A DNA stretch of 64,000 nucleotides. It comes from Sternotherus odoratus (lineage: Eukaryota > Chordata > Testudines > Kinosternidae). This document shows positions 31,433 through 42,133 of the stretch, piece after piece. Made by a program: the position numbers and the translations under genes. Location of the stretch: positions 124,001 through 188,000 of the forward strand of contig JAVMKO010000171.1 of the NCBI GenBank assembly GCA_032164245.1, read 5' to 3'. The stretch's first letter is position 1; each line of letters begins with the position of its first letter. Below the pieces are notes generated by a model. It did not search any database, was not told the origin of the DNA, and saw only the letters and a program-made list of their open reading frames with translations.

Positions 31433-31754
31433 GGTGGCGCCCCCTACCTGTAGCCCATGGCAGAGCGGGCACTCTGCAGCTCCCCAGCCGTCAGCCCTGC
31501 CTCCAGCAGGTAACTCTCCACCCACCTCCAGCACCTGGTCCGGGGTGAGCGCCGGGTCCCGTCCCGCCGGGCCCCCCTGGCTGCGCCGCCACCCACCCTC
31601 GCCCCGCCCGCCTTTGCCCTTCTTGGTGCCAGGCAGCCAGTTGAGCTCATCCATGCTCAGCTTGGCCCCCGCCGCACCACACGGCCCCCCGCGAGGAGGT
31701 GGCGAACATGGCCCGGTGCACCCCGCGCCTGCTCCCTCGTGCGCCCGGGTCTTG

Positions 31755-32510
31755 GAGTCCCTATATGGCAGATATGGCCCTGGGGGAGGGGGTCCCTGTA
31801 TTCTCCTGGGGAGGGGGAGTCCCTGTATGGCCCATATGGCCCTGGGGGAGGGGATCCCTCTATTCTCCTGTGGAGGGGGAGTCCCTATATGTCCCATATG
31901 GCCCTGGGGGAAGGGGTCCCTGTATTGTCCTGGGGAGGGGGAGTCCCTATATGTCCCATATGGCCCTGGGGGAGGGGATCCCTGTATTGTCCTGTGGAGG
32001 GGGAGTCGCTATATGTCCCATATGGCAATGGGGGAAGGGGTCCCTGTATTGTTCTGGGGAGGGGGAGTCCCTATATGGCCCTGGGGGAGGGGGTCCCTGT
32101 ATTGTCCTGGGGAGGGGGAGTCCCTATATGGCCCTGGGGGAGGGGATCCCTGTATGGTCCTGGGGAGGGGGAGTCCCTATATGGCCCATATGGCCCTGGG
32201 GGAGGGGATATCTGTATTGTCCTGGGGAGGGGGAGTCCCTATATGGCCCATATGGCCCTGGGAGAGGGGGTCCCTGTATTGTCCTGGGGAGGGGGAGTCC
32301 CTATATGGCCCATATGGCCCTGGGGGAGGGGATCCCTGTATTGTCCTGGGGAGGGAGAGTCCCTATATGGCCCATATGGCCCTGGGAGAGGGGGTCCCTG
32401 TATTGTCCTGGGGAGGGGGAGTCCCTATATGTCCCATATGACCCTGGGGGAGGGGGTCCCTGTATTGTCCTGGGGAGGGGGGGTCCCTATATGCCCCGTA
32501 TGGCCCTAAG
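31755..32510 (+). repeat. 62-bp minisatellite (CCCATATGGCCC type)
   Basis: About 12 units of GTCCCTATATGGCCCATATG + GCCCTGGGGGAGGGGATCCC + TGTATTGTCCTGGGGAGGGG + GA. The period is 62 bp, with a few shorter units of about 51-52 bp lacking GCCCATATGG. Long + strand ORFs across it are periodic translations of the repeat and are not treated as genes. Confidence 0.96.
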
Positions 32511-32561
32511 GGAGGGCTCAGCGGAGGGGGGGAGCTGCCCTTCCTCATGCCCTCAAGCAAG

Positions 32562-32649
32562 ATGGCGGCGTGGGGCTCGTCTAGCGAGATCTCCTCCGAG
32601 AGCACGAGCTCTCGCTCTCTGGAGCGCGGTGCGGCGCCGGGAGCGGTTG
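32562..32649 (+). CDS. Possible first coding exon in a CpG island, unassigned
   Basis: ATG in the context CAAGATGGCGGCG (a YY1-type translation/initiation context), then 29 open codons (MAAWGSSSEISSESTSSRSL, then ERGAAPGAV) and a consensus donor G|GTAGGT at 32650. The region is CpG-rich and lies between two minisatellites. It may be a first exon of its own gene, or the 5' region of TMEM107, whose ATG is 1.2 kb downstream beyond the second array. No family match is recognised. Confidence 0.4.
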
Positions 32650-32653
32650 GTAG

Positions 32654-32668
32654 GTTGCCAGGGGCAAC
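32654..32668 (+). promoter_or_regulatory. Perfect RFX X-box
   Basis: GTTGCCAGGGGCAAC is two perfect half-sites (GTTGCC / GGCAAC) with a 3-nt spacer, the canonical RFX X-box of ciliary gene promoters. TMEM107, a ciliary transition-zone gene, begins 1.2 kb downstream on the same strand. The motif is established knowledge; its link to TMEM107 is inference. Confidence 0.65.
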
Positions 32669-32756
32669 GCCGAGGGCCGGGGCGCGCGGAGCCTGAGCGA
32701 GAGCGACAGAGCGCGCGGCCGGGGCTGGGCGCGCGGGGCGAGGGTTCCACGGGGGT

Positions 32757-33530
32757 TCCACAGAGGGAGGAGGGAGAGTCTCTGTGGGGGGGCGGGGGGG
32801 TTCCACTGAGGGGGGAGGGGGAGTCTCTGTGGGGGGGAGGGGGGGTTCCACTGAGGGGGGAGGGGGAGTCTCTGTGGGGGGGGCATGGGGATGGGGGCGG
32901 GGGGTTCCACTGAGGGGGAGGGGGAGTCTCTGTGGGGGGGCACGGGGATGGGGGCGGGGGTTCCACTGAGGGGGGAGGGGGAGTCTCTGTGGGGGGAGGG
33001 GGAGTCTCTGTGGGGGGGCGCGGGGATTCCACTGAGGGGGAGGGGGAGTCTCTGTGGGGGGGCGGGGGGTTCCACTGAGGGGGGAGGGGGAGTCTGTGGG
33101 GGGGCACGGGGATGGGGGCGGGGGGGTTCCACTAAGGGGGGAGGGGGAGTCTGTGGGGGGGTACGGGGATGGGGGTGGGGGGTTCCACTGAGGGGGGGAG
33201 GGGTCTCTGTGGGGGGCACGGGGATGGGGTTGGGGGGTTCCACTGAAGGGGGAGGGCGAGTCTGTGGGGGGGCATGGGGATGGGGGATGGGGGTTTCACT
33301 GAGGGGGGATGGGGAGTCTGTGGGGGGACACGGGGATGGGAGTGGGGGGGTTCCACAGGGAGAGCGGGGGAAGGGGGAGTCTGTGGGGGGAGCAGAGGGG
33401 TTCCATGAGGGTGGTTTTGGGGAGGGGGGAGTATGGGGGCCACGGGGATGGGGGATTGCACAAGGGGGGAGGGTGTAGTGATTGGGGAGTCTCCATGGGG
33501 GGGCGCAGGTTTGGGGGATACTACGAGGGG
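32757..33530 (+). repeat. G-rich minisatellite, about 58 bp unit
   Basis: About 12 irregular units of GGTTCCACTGAGGGGGGAGG + GGGAGTCTCTGTGGGGGGGC + ACGGGGATGGGGGCGG. Strong G-strand bias and G-quadruplex potential. Proline/threonine-rich minus-strand ORFs (PPPTETPPPPSVEPP) are repeat translations. The array separates the X-box/CpG region from TMEM107 exon 1. Confidence 0.95.
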
Positions 33531-33885
33531 GGACATGGGGATGGGGGAGTCGCTATGGGGGCGCCCACCCTGTGTGAAACCCACAATCTGATCCCTACAG
33601 CATTCTACTGGGGGGGCAGGCGGATGGAGGCGGGGGGGCGGTTCCATGGGGGTGGCAGCGATGCAGGGGGTATGGGGGACAATGGGGACTGGGGGGTTCC
33701 ATGGGGGTTATGTGGGGGGGACGACGGGAGATGGGGACTCCATGGGGGGCGATGGGGGAGACTCCCCAGGGAGGATGTAGGGGGGGCCGGTGCTGCCTTG
33801 GGTCACCCCAGCCTGACGCCTTTGCTCCCCCTTCCCCCGCTAGGCCCCGCCCAGAGGATCCTGCCTGCGTGGGGGGCGCCTGGCG

Positions 33886-33972
33886 ATGCCGCTGGTCAGT
33901 GGGCTGGTGCCCGCCCGCTTCCTGACCCTCACGGCGCATCTCGTCATCGTCATCACCATCTTCTGGTCCTGG
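33886..33972 (+). CDS. TMEM107: TMEM107 exon 1
   Basis: ATG plus 28 codons: MPLVSGLVPARFLTLTAHLV, then IVITIFWSW, followed by donor GTAAGA. Human TMEM107 begins MGRVSGLVPSRFLTLLAHLV, so about 22 of 29 positions agree, and the exon ends at the same place (LFWS). TMEM107 is a four-pass membrane protein of the ciliary transition zone (MKS module) that helps control ciliary protein composition and Hedgehog signalling. This exon supplies the first membrane segment. Exons 2-5 were not found; the sequence downstream is a decayed tandem repeat and then an LTR element. The gene may continue after a large intron, be split by rearrangement, or be a stranded exon. Confidence 0.82.
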
Positions 33973-33974
33973 GT

Positions 33975-34920
33975 AAGAGACCCCGACGACGCCCACCCTG
34001 TGTGACACTCACAATCGTCACCTTACCACACCACACCCCCGACGACGTCTACCTGTGTGACACCCACAGTCGGCAGACTACAGCATGCCTGCCCGACGAC
34101 GCACACCCTGTGTGACACCCGCAATCTGCAGCCTACAGCATGCCACCTATCCACCCTGACAATGCACACCCATGTGACACCCACGGTCTACACCCAGACA
34201 GAATGCCTGTCCATCCACCCAGACATCACACCCATGTGATACTCACAACGTATACCTATACAGCACACCCGTCTACCCATCCAGTATGCCCACTCGTCCA
34301 CCACAACACACACCCGTATGACACCCACAAGGTACACCTATATAGCACACCCGCCTGTACACTGAGACGATGCACATCCATATAACACTTTGACCTGGAA
34401 ACACCCGCCCATCCTAACAGCACATACCTGTGAGGTACACCCCTACAGCGTGCCTGCTCCCCCACCCCAAGGATGTACACTCATAAGACGTACAGCTGTA
34501 CATGTCTGTCCCGGTGACACACACCTTTCTGATACCCGCACCTATGATGTACGCCCGTACAACGCACTGACCCTGATGACGTACAACCGCATGATGTCTG
34601 TGATGCAGACCCACCCCGACAACTCACACCTGTATGACGACCATGCCTACAACACACACCGCCATATCACACCCGCCCTTACAACGCCCGTGCCTGGAAT
34701 ACATCCCCATACCATACACCCATCCCGACAATGGCCGCCTGCCCCAACAACGCCCACCCGTATAAGGTCCATCCATGTGACGCATCACCTGTACAATGTG
34801 CACAGCTGCCCCGGCAACACCCGCCTGCCACTATCCCCTGTCACGCACGTACAGGTCTCCCAACACACTCACCACCTAACACGGTGTACACCATCCTCCA
34901 ACACGCACCCCTCATGCAGC
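33975..34920 (+). repeat. Degenerate C/A-rich tandem repeat in TMEM107 intron 1
   Basis: Loose units of about 45-60 bp with ACCCTGTGTGACACCCACAA and TACAGCATGCC, drifting into GTACACCC/ACACCCGTATGAC variants. A related unit occurs before exon 1 (33573-33603, CCTGTGTGAAACCCACAATC). So exon 1 is embedded in the same repeat family on both sides. No exon 2 was recognised. Confidence 0.75.
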
Positions 34921-34924
34921 AGGG

Positions 34925-35156
34925 CTGCTCAAGCAGCAGGCCTGCTCACCGGGCGGCGCCAGTGAAAGAGGTGCAGGCGGAAAATAAAAAGGCAGTAGGG
35001 TTCTCTGCCGCGGCCGGGCAGGACACCCAGAAGCCTTATGACCACGCAGCTGTGGTAAAAGAGATCAGAAGGAAAAGCATGAGGGCCTTTTTAGAGCGGA
35101 TCCGGAACGCTTGAAGGGTCCGAGCCAGCCCGAAGGGGCTAGGCTAAGGGGGGAGG
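34925..35156 (+). mobile_element. 3' internal remnant of LTR retroelement
   Basis: A charged ORF end (reading AAVVKEIRRKSMRAFLERI) stops at about 35114. A purine-rich tract (AGGCTAAGGGGGGAGG), the usual priming site for plus-strand synthesis, lies immediately before the LTR. The 5' part of the element is missing. The ORF fragment is too short to say whether it is gag, pol or another frame. Confidence 0.5.
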
Positions 35157-35508
35157 TGTGTGGCAGGGTGCTGGCCAGGAGTGCCTGAGCCAGCCCTGCT
35201 GGCCCTTTAAGAGGGAGCAGAAGCCTGAAAACCTCCCCTTGCAGAGAAGGCTAATTAGCCATCTAGGCTGCAGAGGGCTCAGGCTTGATGAGTTGCACCT
35301 GGAAGCCTCCTCAGGGGGATAAAAGCCTGCCAGGAAGGAAGCCCAGGGTGGTGTGGAGGAGTGAGAGTGAGTAGAGAGAAGGAGCTATACTGTAGAGCTG
35401 TACACAATAGGTGGTGGGTTTGCACTGACTGAATAAAGAGCACCTGGTGAGTCACAGAACAGAGTCTCCTGCCTGTTTGTGGAGAGGGGCGAGAAGGGAT
35501 CTCTTACA
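35157..35508 (+). mobile_element. LTR (3'), about 352 bp
   Basis: Begins TGTGTGGCAGGG right after a polypurine tract and ends TCTCTTACA, so it has TG...CA ends. Inside are a TATA-like GATAAAAG at about 35319 and AATAAA at 35432-35437, in the order expected of U3-R-U5. No second LTR was found within the window upstream, so this is a truncated element. Class (ERV or Ty3-like) is not decided. Confidence 0.7.
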
Positions 35509-36326
35509 ATATTTACATGTCAGGGGAATCAGGCAAAGGTAGCAAAGCTGAACCAAAGCCCTGGGGCTTAATAATTGCAGAGTGTCACCTGCAGTAAGGA
35601 TTTAGAGAAGGCTGCCAAACCCATCCAGGTGTTAAATAACTGAGCTCCTTTAGCATAGGTCTAAACTGCAAGCTAAGGTAAGTAGACATGTGTTGGCTCA
35701 AACCTAGCTAGCGTGGCTCGAAATGAAAACAGTGGCACAGGCTTTTGCACAGGTTGTACAAAACCTGCCCTGGACACTGACCGTGGACTTATTGTGCTAG
35801 CTGATGTCACACATCCATGCTGCTATTTTAGCTGTGATGGCTGCAAGCCAGCACACGTATGCCTACACTATGCTCCTACCTTCAACTGAAGGGTAGACGT
35901 ACCGAACTGTAGACAGTCAGGGCTCGCACTATGCGCTGACATGCTTAGCTACTTTCAAACCATAATCATACTTTGCATTAAAATAGTCTTCACTGGGGGC
36001 TGCAACGAGAGAGGATGTGGATTGCTGGCTACCAGCAGAGAGAAACAGTTCACTCTCTGAAGTGCTCCTGCCACTATCATTTTCTAATCGTCGAGGCCAG
36101 GTTATTCTTACTGGAGCAGGAAGTGTGTGCGGTGGGGGTGGTGTTTTAGACATAGCAATTCTTCCATATAAATATATGGGCTAGAAAGTGATACGTTTGT
36201 GTTTAAAAGGAATACCATCCACCTGAAACACAAAATCACATTTCTGGCTCCATTTTTGCATCTGGTGTTGGCTCAAGTAACATTATTCTAATGGGGGAAT
36301 CAAAATGTTTTTCCTGTTTTTTCCAG
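35509..36326. other. AT-rich stretch; one weak minus-strand exon-like ORF
   Basis: Mostly unrecognised AT-rich DNA. On the minus strand 36153-35929 is open for 74 codons with gene-like composition (RITWPRRLENDSGRSTSESE, PSEDYFNAKYDYGL), but a clear acceptor and donor were not found and no family is recognised. Confidence 0.35.
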
Positions 36327-36404
36327 CTTGCTGATGTTATGCAGCTGGTTCGCTGTCTTCACCTTTCTTTTGTGCCCCAGATTTTTCAGTCTTCTGAAAA
36401 AAAG
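36327..36404 (+). CDS. Exon-like 78-nt ORF, unassigned
   Basis: The excellent acceptor TTCCTGTTTTTTCCAG is followed by 26 open codons (LADVMQLVRCLHLSFVPQIF, then QSSEKK) and donor G|GTAGGA. Length is a multiple of three. It reads like an internal exon; the family is unknown. The next candidate exon (from 37415) does not match in phase. Confidence 0.35.
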
Positions 36405-37414
36405 GTAGGAATTTCAAGTTGATGGCATCCCTTGAATCTGACTGCTTCACAAAATTGCAGAGAGAGTATGATGTGCAGGATGAACAGATGCTGGGTAAGC
36501 TGTCCCATTCAAGGCAGGAATGTGGCTTCTAAATTCTGATAATTTCCCCTCCAAACCCTTGCAGTATGGTGATCACCATTAAGAGCTACAAAAAAGTCAG
36601 AAATGTAAAGAGATGCCAGGGCCGGACCTCTAGCATCTTTCCCTCTCTGTTAAAACAGCCTGTAATTCTGCCACTCTAGCATTTCAAAATTTCCTCAGCT
36701 TTGAAAACATTTGCCGTTCTAGCTTCTCTGAAGTTGAGGGAATTTGGGAAAGTTACAGAGTGGCAGAGTTACAATTACATTTTTCCTTTTGAAACTCAAC
36801 TTTTCCTTAGCTGGAGAAGAATTTGAAAAATTACAGCAGACAAAGGAAAGCTGAAAAGAAGTAAGTGAACAGACAAACCCTAGACAGTCATTCTATTGCA
36901 GTCAGTGGAGGAAAAAAAAGAAAAGGGTGGTCTGGAAACAGAAAAAAAAAGGCAAATGTTTTAATTTTAAATTCAAATGAAATCTAAATGAAAATTTTCC
37001 TACAAAAATGTTCAAATGAACTTCCTATTTTTTAAGCTAGTCCCATTCCCTTTCTTCACAAGAGGATGATCGTTCCCTTTTGTAATTCACATTGAGAATT
37101 ATATCCAAGTGCAATGTGCTAAGTGTCACTGGAATTATGTGGTGGAACAGAATTGGAAGGGGGCAAGTAGTTGACTGTTAAGAACTTCCTGCTCCAGTAT
37201 TGCCTTAGTTTATATAATGTTAAGTACCCTATAGAAAAACAGAGGAAAAAGAGTTGACAAGCCATTATTCCTGTAGTTCTGGACTGAAGCACAGAACAGA
37301 AGCCTAGACAACTTGGGGCTCATGGTCCACTTTGGAAAGATACAGGGTGTTAACTCTCATTGCAAAGTTCAGCTTTCTGAACTTTTATTCTGCTTTCTTA
37401 AAGTTACTCTTCAG

Positions 37415-37601
37415 ACCCCTGAGAACTCGACGTAAAGACACAGAACAGATGATGATGTTGTTCCAGGCCAGGTTTCAGTCAAATGACTCCTACAGAGGGG
37501 TCCTGAAGAGCTTCAGGCTTTTTCCAACAAAGAGTCTGGAGAAGAATAAGCTGCTGGACAGTGACCGTTCGAATGCATCAGTGCTGTCCAGGCGCTATTA
37601 A
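37415..37601 (+). CDS. Possible terminal exon, unassigned
   Basis: After TTAAAGTTACTCTTCAG, one frame is open for 62 codons to TAA (PLRTRRKDTEQMMMLFQARF ... SDRSNASVLSRRY). It is basic and polar with ordinary codon use. The frame needs two bases from an upstream exon, whereas 36327-36404 ends in phase 0. So either the two are unrelated or another exon lies between them. Confidence 0.3.
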
Positions 37602-38751
37602 GCGAAAGGGGAATGTTCTAAAACAGTAAAGAAGTCAATGAATATGTAACTAATTTTATTCCACCGATAAACAGTATTTATTGTGTCAAACTTTTTTAGT
37701 TCATGAAAAGAATGCAGGGAACATCCCAGTGGCGACCCAGATGTAGTGGAACTTGGCTCTGCCACATCCCCATCCCCATCTCCCCCCTAGGAACTAGTGC
37801 AGGAAGCAGCAAAGTTCCCCTGTGCAGAAGGAACTCTCCACTGGCTGTCTCCAACCACTCTAAAGGGACTTGCACCAGTGAGTGAAGGGCGCCGTACATA
37901 GAGGATCAGAGATCTAGATGATTGTTTTTGTAGATAGAAGCTTTACAACTCAGTAAAATTACAAGTTTAAGAACACGCCAGTGTATTCATTTATTTAAAA
38001 ACAATGGGAGGATGCACAATAAAGACTTCAAGTACATTGTTCGCTGTAAACTGGAGAGCAGGGTTGAAAGTTCAGTGGCTGCTGTGAGAAGAACAAAACA
38101 AAGGATTTGTTGTACCCCTATCACCCGTGGCAGCTTCATTAGCTAGTCTGCAACAAAATATTCTTTTAGCAGCCCCTTATTAATTGTTATTGAGATTCAT
38201 ATTCCAGCTCTTAGAATACAACTAACTAGCACCTTGCAACGAGGACATCAACACACCGAAGACTTGCCTGGTTATAAGTGCAATGAGCAGCTCCACCGCT
38301 TTTGCTCCCAAACCAGATACAACTTTTGTCAATAACACCTGTAGTCCAATCGGTCCCACTGCTTCAATCTTCTGCAGATTGCAGGACAGCTGTATCCACC
38401 TGACGTGCCTCTCATACACTCTGGAGGATCCAAGGCCAAGGCATAGCTAGCTTTCTTGAAACAGGAAACTTTTTCTGGACAGAAAGAAGTCAACCTATTC
38501 TAATCACATTATATATTACAGGCTGAAAATCTGTTCCTAACTTCCACCGTGTAACAAAAAGGTAAAACAATAGAGTAAGAATGCAGGTTGCAGTCCTAAA
38601 ATTGATGTTGCAGATTTACAAAGAAAGTCAATATCCCTGAAATTTCATCTTTGGGTGTTCGCGTTGCTGCATGCTTGTGCAAGACGAACCTAAAAAGGAG
38701 AAAGATTAACCAATAACCATTGTAATGAACACATGCTGCCATATCCTAAAG
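37602..38751. other. AT-rich stretch, nothing firmly recognised
   Basis: Short ORFs on both strands (for example 38222-38419 minus) lack convincing splice boundaries. No repeat family was recognised before the hAT-like element at 38752. Confidence 0.45.
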
Positions 38752-39419
38752 AAGGGGTGGGCAAACTACGGCCCGGGGGCCGCATCCAGCTCTCCAGATG
38801 TTTTAATCCGGCCCTTAAACTCCCTCCAGGGAGCGGGTCCAGGGCTTGCTCTGCTCCAGTGCTCCAGCCGGGAGCTTGCCCCACTCCGCGCAGCTCCTGG
38901 AAGCAGCAGCATGCCCCTCTTCCGGCTCCTGTGTGTAGAGATAGCCAGGGGGCTCTGCATGCTAGGTCCACCCCAAGTGCTGCCCCCACAGCTCCTATTG
39001 GCCAGGAACCGCAGTGAATGGGAGCTGCAGAGGTGGCACCTGAAAACGGGCAGCACACAGAGCGCAGAGTTGCTTGGCCGCGCTTCCACATAGGACATAA
39101 TGGGGGACATGCTGCTGCTTCTGGGAGCTGCTTGAGGTAAGTGCCACCCGGAGCCTGCACCCTTGACCCCCTCCCATGCCCCAAACCCCTGCCCCAGCCC
39201 TGATACCCCTCCTGCTCATGAACCCCTTGGTGCCAGCCCAGAACACCCTCCAGGCACCCCCAACCCCTCATTCCCAGCCCCACTCCATAGCCCGCAACCC
39301 CAGCTAGGGCCCTCAGCCACTCCTTCACCCCAACCCCCAATTTTGCAAGCATTCATGGCCCACTATACAATTTCCATACACAGATGTGGACCTCTGGCCA
39401 AAACATTTGCCCAACCCTG
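38752..39419 (+). mobile_element. Non-autonomous hAT-like element with 8-bp target duplication
   Basis: Terminal inverted repeats AAGGGGTGGGCAAACTACGG (left) and ATTTGCCCAACCCTG (right, inverse CAGGGTTGGGCAAAT). Flanked by TCCTAAAG (38744-38751) and CCCTAAAG (39420-39427), an 8-bp target duplication with one change, as made by hAT transposases. The interior GGCCCGGGGGCCGCATCC and GGACCTCTGGCCAAAACA is typical of this family. No transposase ORF. Confidence 0.8.
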
Positions 39420-39761
39420 CCCTAAAGCCACCTACACTGGAAAAAACAGAGGGCATGTTCACCCTTGAGTTAAATCCTAAGTACTACGGGTAGCTCTCTC
39501 CCACTCCGGAAAGCACTGTTTGTATACAGACCACTTGAGTTAAGCCCCAAGTCTGTGTATTTTCCCAACTAGCTGAACAGACCCACAACGTGTAAAACCA
39601 TATTTTCTGGGTGTGCCAAGATCCAGGCAGAGCTGAGAGGAAAGGAATTTAAGAAGAGAGATGACTGGCAGAGTCTAATGGAAACTGATGGCCCGTTAAC
39701 TTAACTACAGGGACAATAGCAATGCTAGGCACCACCACAAACTAGTTGCAATTCATAGCCA
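39420..39761. other. Unique-looking stretch, nothing recognised
   Basis: About 340 bp of mixed composition between two mobile elements. No exon, RNA or tandem repeat seen. Confidence 0.45.
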
Positions 39762-39975
39762 AGTACCGTATTTTTCGTCTTATAGGACGCTCTGGCCTAT
39801 AAGACGCCCCCTCGTTTTTTAATAAAAAATCCGGACAAAAAAAAAAACAAAACGTCCCGGTTCCCCCCTCCCCGCCGCGGGTGGGCTGCCGAGGTTCCCC
39901 CCTCCCCGCCGGACCAAAAAAAAAAAAAGCGCCTCGCTCTCCCGTCCCCGCCACGCGGGCGGGCTGCCGGGAGTG
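39762..39975 (-). mobile_element. MITE-like composite, inverted relative of 19199-19391
   Basis: Begins TACCGTATTTTTCGTCTTAT, has an internal palindrome (GTCTTATAGGACGC ... GGCCTATAAGACGC), two A-runs, and the GC-rich blocks GTCCCGGTTCCCCCCTCCCC and GCCTCGCTCTCCCGTCCCCG. Both GC blocks are the reverse complement of those at 19210-19281. Confidence 0.6.
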
Positions 39976-40139
39976 CTCCTCAAGACACTCAAGACAAAGA
40001 GAATTCAGGCTCTGAAGCCAAGGGGGAAACTACAGTCGGAGAGAGGCAAACTATGAAAATACCCTGAAGTCTCCGCACAGCTGGCGGTTTTACACATTTC
40101 CCCCTTTCAAAAGAAATTCTCTCCCCAGTGTGTGGTCTC

Positions 40140-40725
40140 CCCCACAGAAACAACCTAACCCGACCCGTCCCCCCCCCATGCGCCCCCAGGTCCCTCCCCC
40201 TCCCTCCTCCTCAGGACCCCCTCCCCCCACACCACCCACATCCCTCCCCCCGCCCCCGACATCCCTCCAACGCCCTCCTCCTCAGGTCCCCCTCCCCCCA
40301 TACCCCCCACATCCCTCCCCCCGCCTCCGACATCCCTCCTCCTCAGGTCCCCCTCCCCCCATACCCCCACATCCCTCCCCCCGCCCCCGACATCCCTCCC
40401 CCACCTCCTCCTCCGGTCCCCCTCCCCCCATACCTCCCACATCCCTCCCCTCGCCCCCGACATCACTCCCCCTCCCTCCTCCTCAGGTCCCCCTCCCCCC
40501 ATACCCCCCACATCCCTCCCCCCGCCCCCGACACCCCTCCCCCTCCCTCCTCCCCAGGTCCCCCTCCCCCCATACCCCCCACATCCCTCCCCCCGCCCCC
40601 AACATCCCTCCCCCTCCCTCCTCCTCAGGTCCCCCTCCCCCCATACCCCTCCCCCACATCCCTCCCCCTCCCCAGGTCCCCCTCCCCCACCTCCTCCCTC
40701 AGAAACACCCGCTGCTCGCTGCCCC
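40140..40725 (+). repeat. C-rich minisatellite, about 61 bp unit
   Basis: About nine units of CCTCCTCCTCAGGTCCCCCT + CCCCCCATACCCCCCACATC + CCTCCCCCCGCCCCCGACAT. Many units carry CTCCTCAG|GT, which looks like both an acceptor and a donor. The proline-rich + strand ORF across it is a repeat translation. Confidence 0.95.
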
Positions 40726-40849
40726 CCCCCGCTCACCGGGGCAGGCTACACTGGAAGGCGGGAGAGCGGGCGGGGCCCGGGTCAGAGGAGCCGAGACAAC
40801 GACGCTGCCCCCCGCCCCGTGAGGACCCGCCCCCCCCTCCGCGGCACGG

Positions 40850-42120
40850 GGGAGGCAGCGGAGAAAAGGGGGGGGTCCTGGGAGGGGAACCCCAAAGCAG
40901 GCGCGAGGTACTGGGGGCGGGTGCCACTGCAGATTATAGGGGGCACCCTTCACCTGCCTCACCCCTCCATGCCATGGGGTTCTGTGCACCCCACTTTCCC
41001 TCTCCCCCCTCCACCGGGACCCCTATTTTGTAGGCTGTAAGGGCTGGGTATCCCCCCGTAAGCCACGACCCATGTCCCTGTTGGGGCACCCCCTGATACA
41101 GGGGGGTTCTATGCAAATGAGGCGTCCTATACCAAGGAGTGGGGGTGAGTTGCATAACATGGCACCACCGGGGAAGGAGCAAAATCGGGCCCACTCCCTC
41201 GCCATGGCAATCAGATTCGTGGGGGGCAGGGGTTAGGGGGCAGTGACCCGCACGTTCACAGGGGCCACCGGTGAATCAATGAGGGGCCTCCAGCTCTTTC
41301 ACTTGCATAAGCCCCGAGGGCGGGGCGAAGTCCGGGCGTTAAGGACGTCCATTTCACCTTAACTCTGCCCCCCCCGCCTATGCGTTTGGCTACAGCCCCC
41401 TCGTTGGCTGGGTTCGAGACTCTAGAACCCCAGCACAGGCCCCTTTCTTTTGAGCTGCGGAGGAGGTTGGTCACAACAGTAGGTTGTTATCCCCTAGGCA
41501 GATCCAGACACCCCAGGGCGGGGCGGGGGCATGTGAATGTCAAGAATCTGGACAACTGAATTCTTAGGCTTTCCTCTGGGAGGGCAGTGGGGGCTGGTGG
41601 GTCAGAGCAGGGGGGGCTGGGAGCCAGGCGTCCTGGGTCCTCTCCCCACCTCTGGAAGGGGAGTGGGGCCTAGCGGTTAGAGCACGAGGCGGTTGGGAGC
41701 CAGGACTCCTGGGTTCTCTCCCTGACTCTGGGACAGGAGTGGGGGCGGGTGGGTTAGATCAGAGGGGAATCGGAGCCAGGACTCCTGGGTTCCCAGCTCG
41801 GGGAGGGGGTTAGTGTATCCGCCCTGGGCATGTGCCCCATATCGGGGGGAGGGGCGCCTCTTCCCCCTCCCTTGCCCAGCCCTGCCCCCAGCCATCGCAA
41901 TTTGCACGGGGTGACTCCCTCGCACGTCGGCGCGTGCAGCCAGCGTGTGAGCACGTGCAAGATTCCCACCAAGCTCACTCCCGACCCACAGCCCCTGCCC
42001 TGCCCCTGCCACAGCTGGGCCAGTGCCCCTCACTCCTGCCTTACAGCCCTACACTGCCTCTCGGGAGCAGGGGGCACAGAGATGTAGCTGGACTGCATCC
42101 AGTGGAAGTGGGGGGCACTG
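40850..42120. repeat. Right arm of inner inverted repeat
   Basis: Inverse of 30165-31432, as judged from three long anchors, including CCACGACCCATGTCCCTGTT (41065) against AACAGGGACATGGGTCGTGG (31198). It joins directly to the 46-bp satellite at about 42125, just as the left arm joins the 46-bp array that ends at about 30105. Confidence 0.93.
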
Positions 42121-42133
42121 GGGGTCATGCTGG

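Noticed and set aside
31335..32913. Long + strand ORFs (250-400 codons) across 31.3-32.9 kb
   Set aside because: They are periodic translations of the 62-bp and 58-bp minisatellites (repeating YGPGGGDPCIVLGRGSPYM-like phrases), with no splice or start support.
32553..33243. Proline/threonine-rich minus-strand ORFs resembling mucin-like protein
   Set aside because: Antisense translation of the G-rich minisatellite; the period matches the DNA repeat and there is no signal peptide or splice site.
34057..34965. His/Thr-rich ORFs after TMEM107 exon 1 as TMEM107 exon 2
   Set aside because: No similarity to the expected DSNIQACLPLTFTPEEY segment; the sequence is a drifting tandem repeat.
40128..41033. 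300-codon proline-rich ORF at 40.1-41.0 kb
   Set aside because: Translation of the 61-bp C-rich minisatellite running into the inner inverted arm; no gene evidence.
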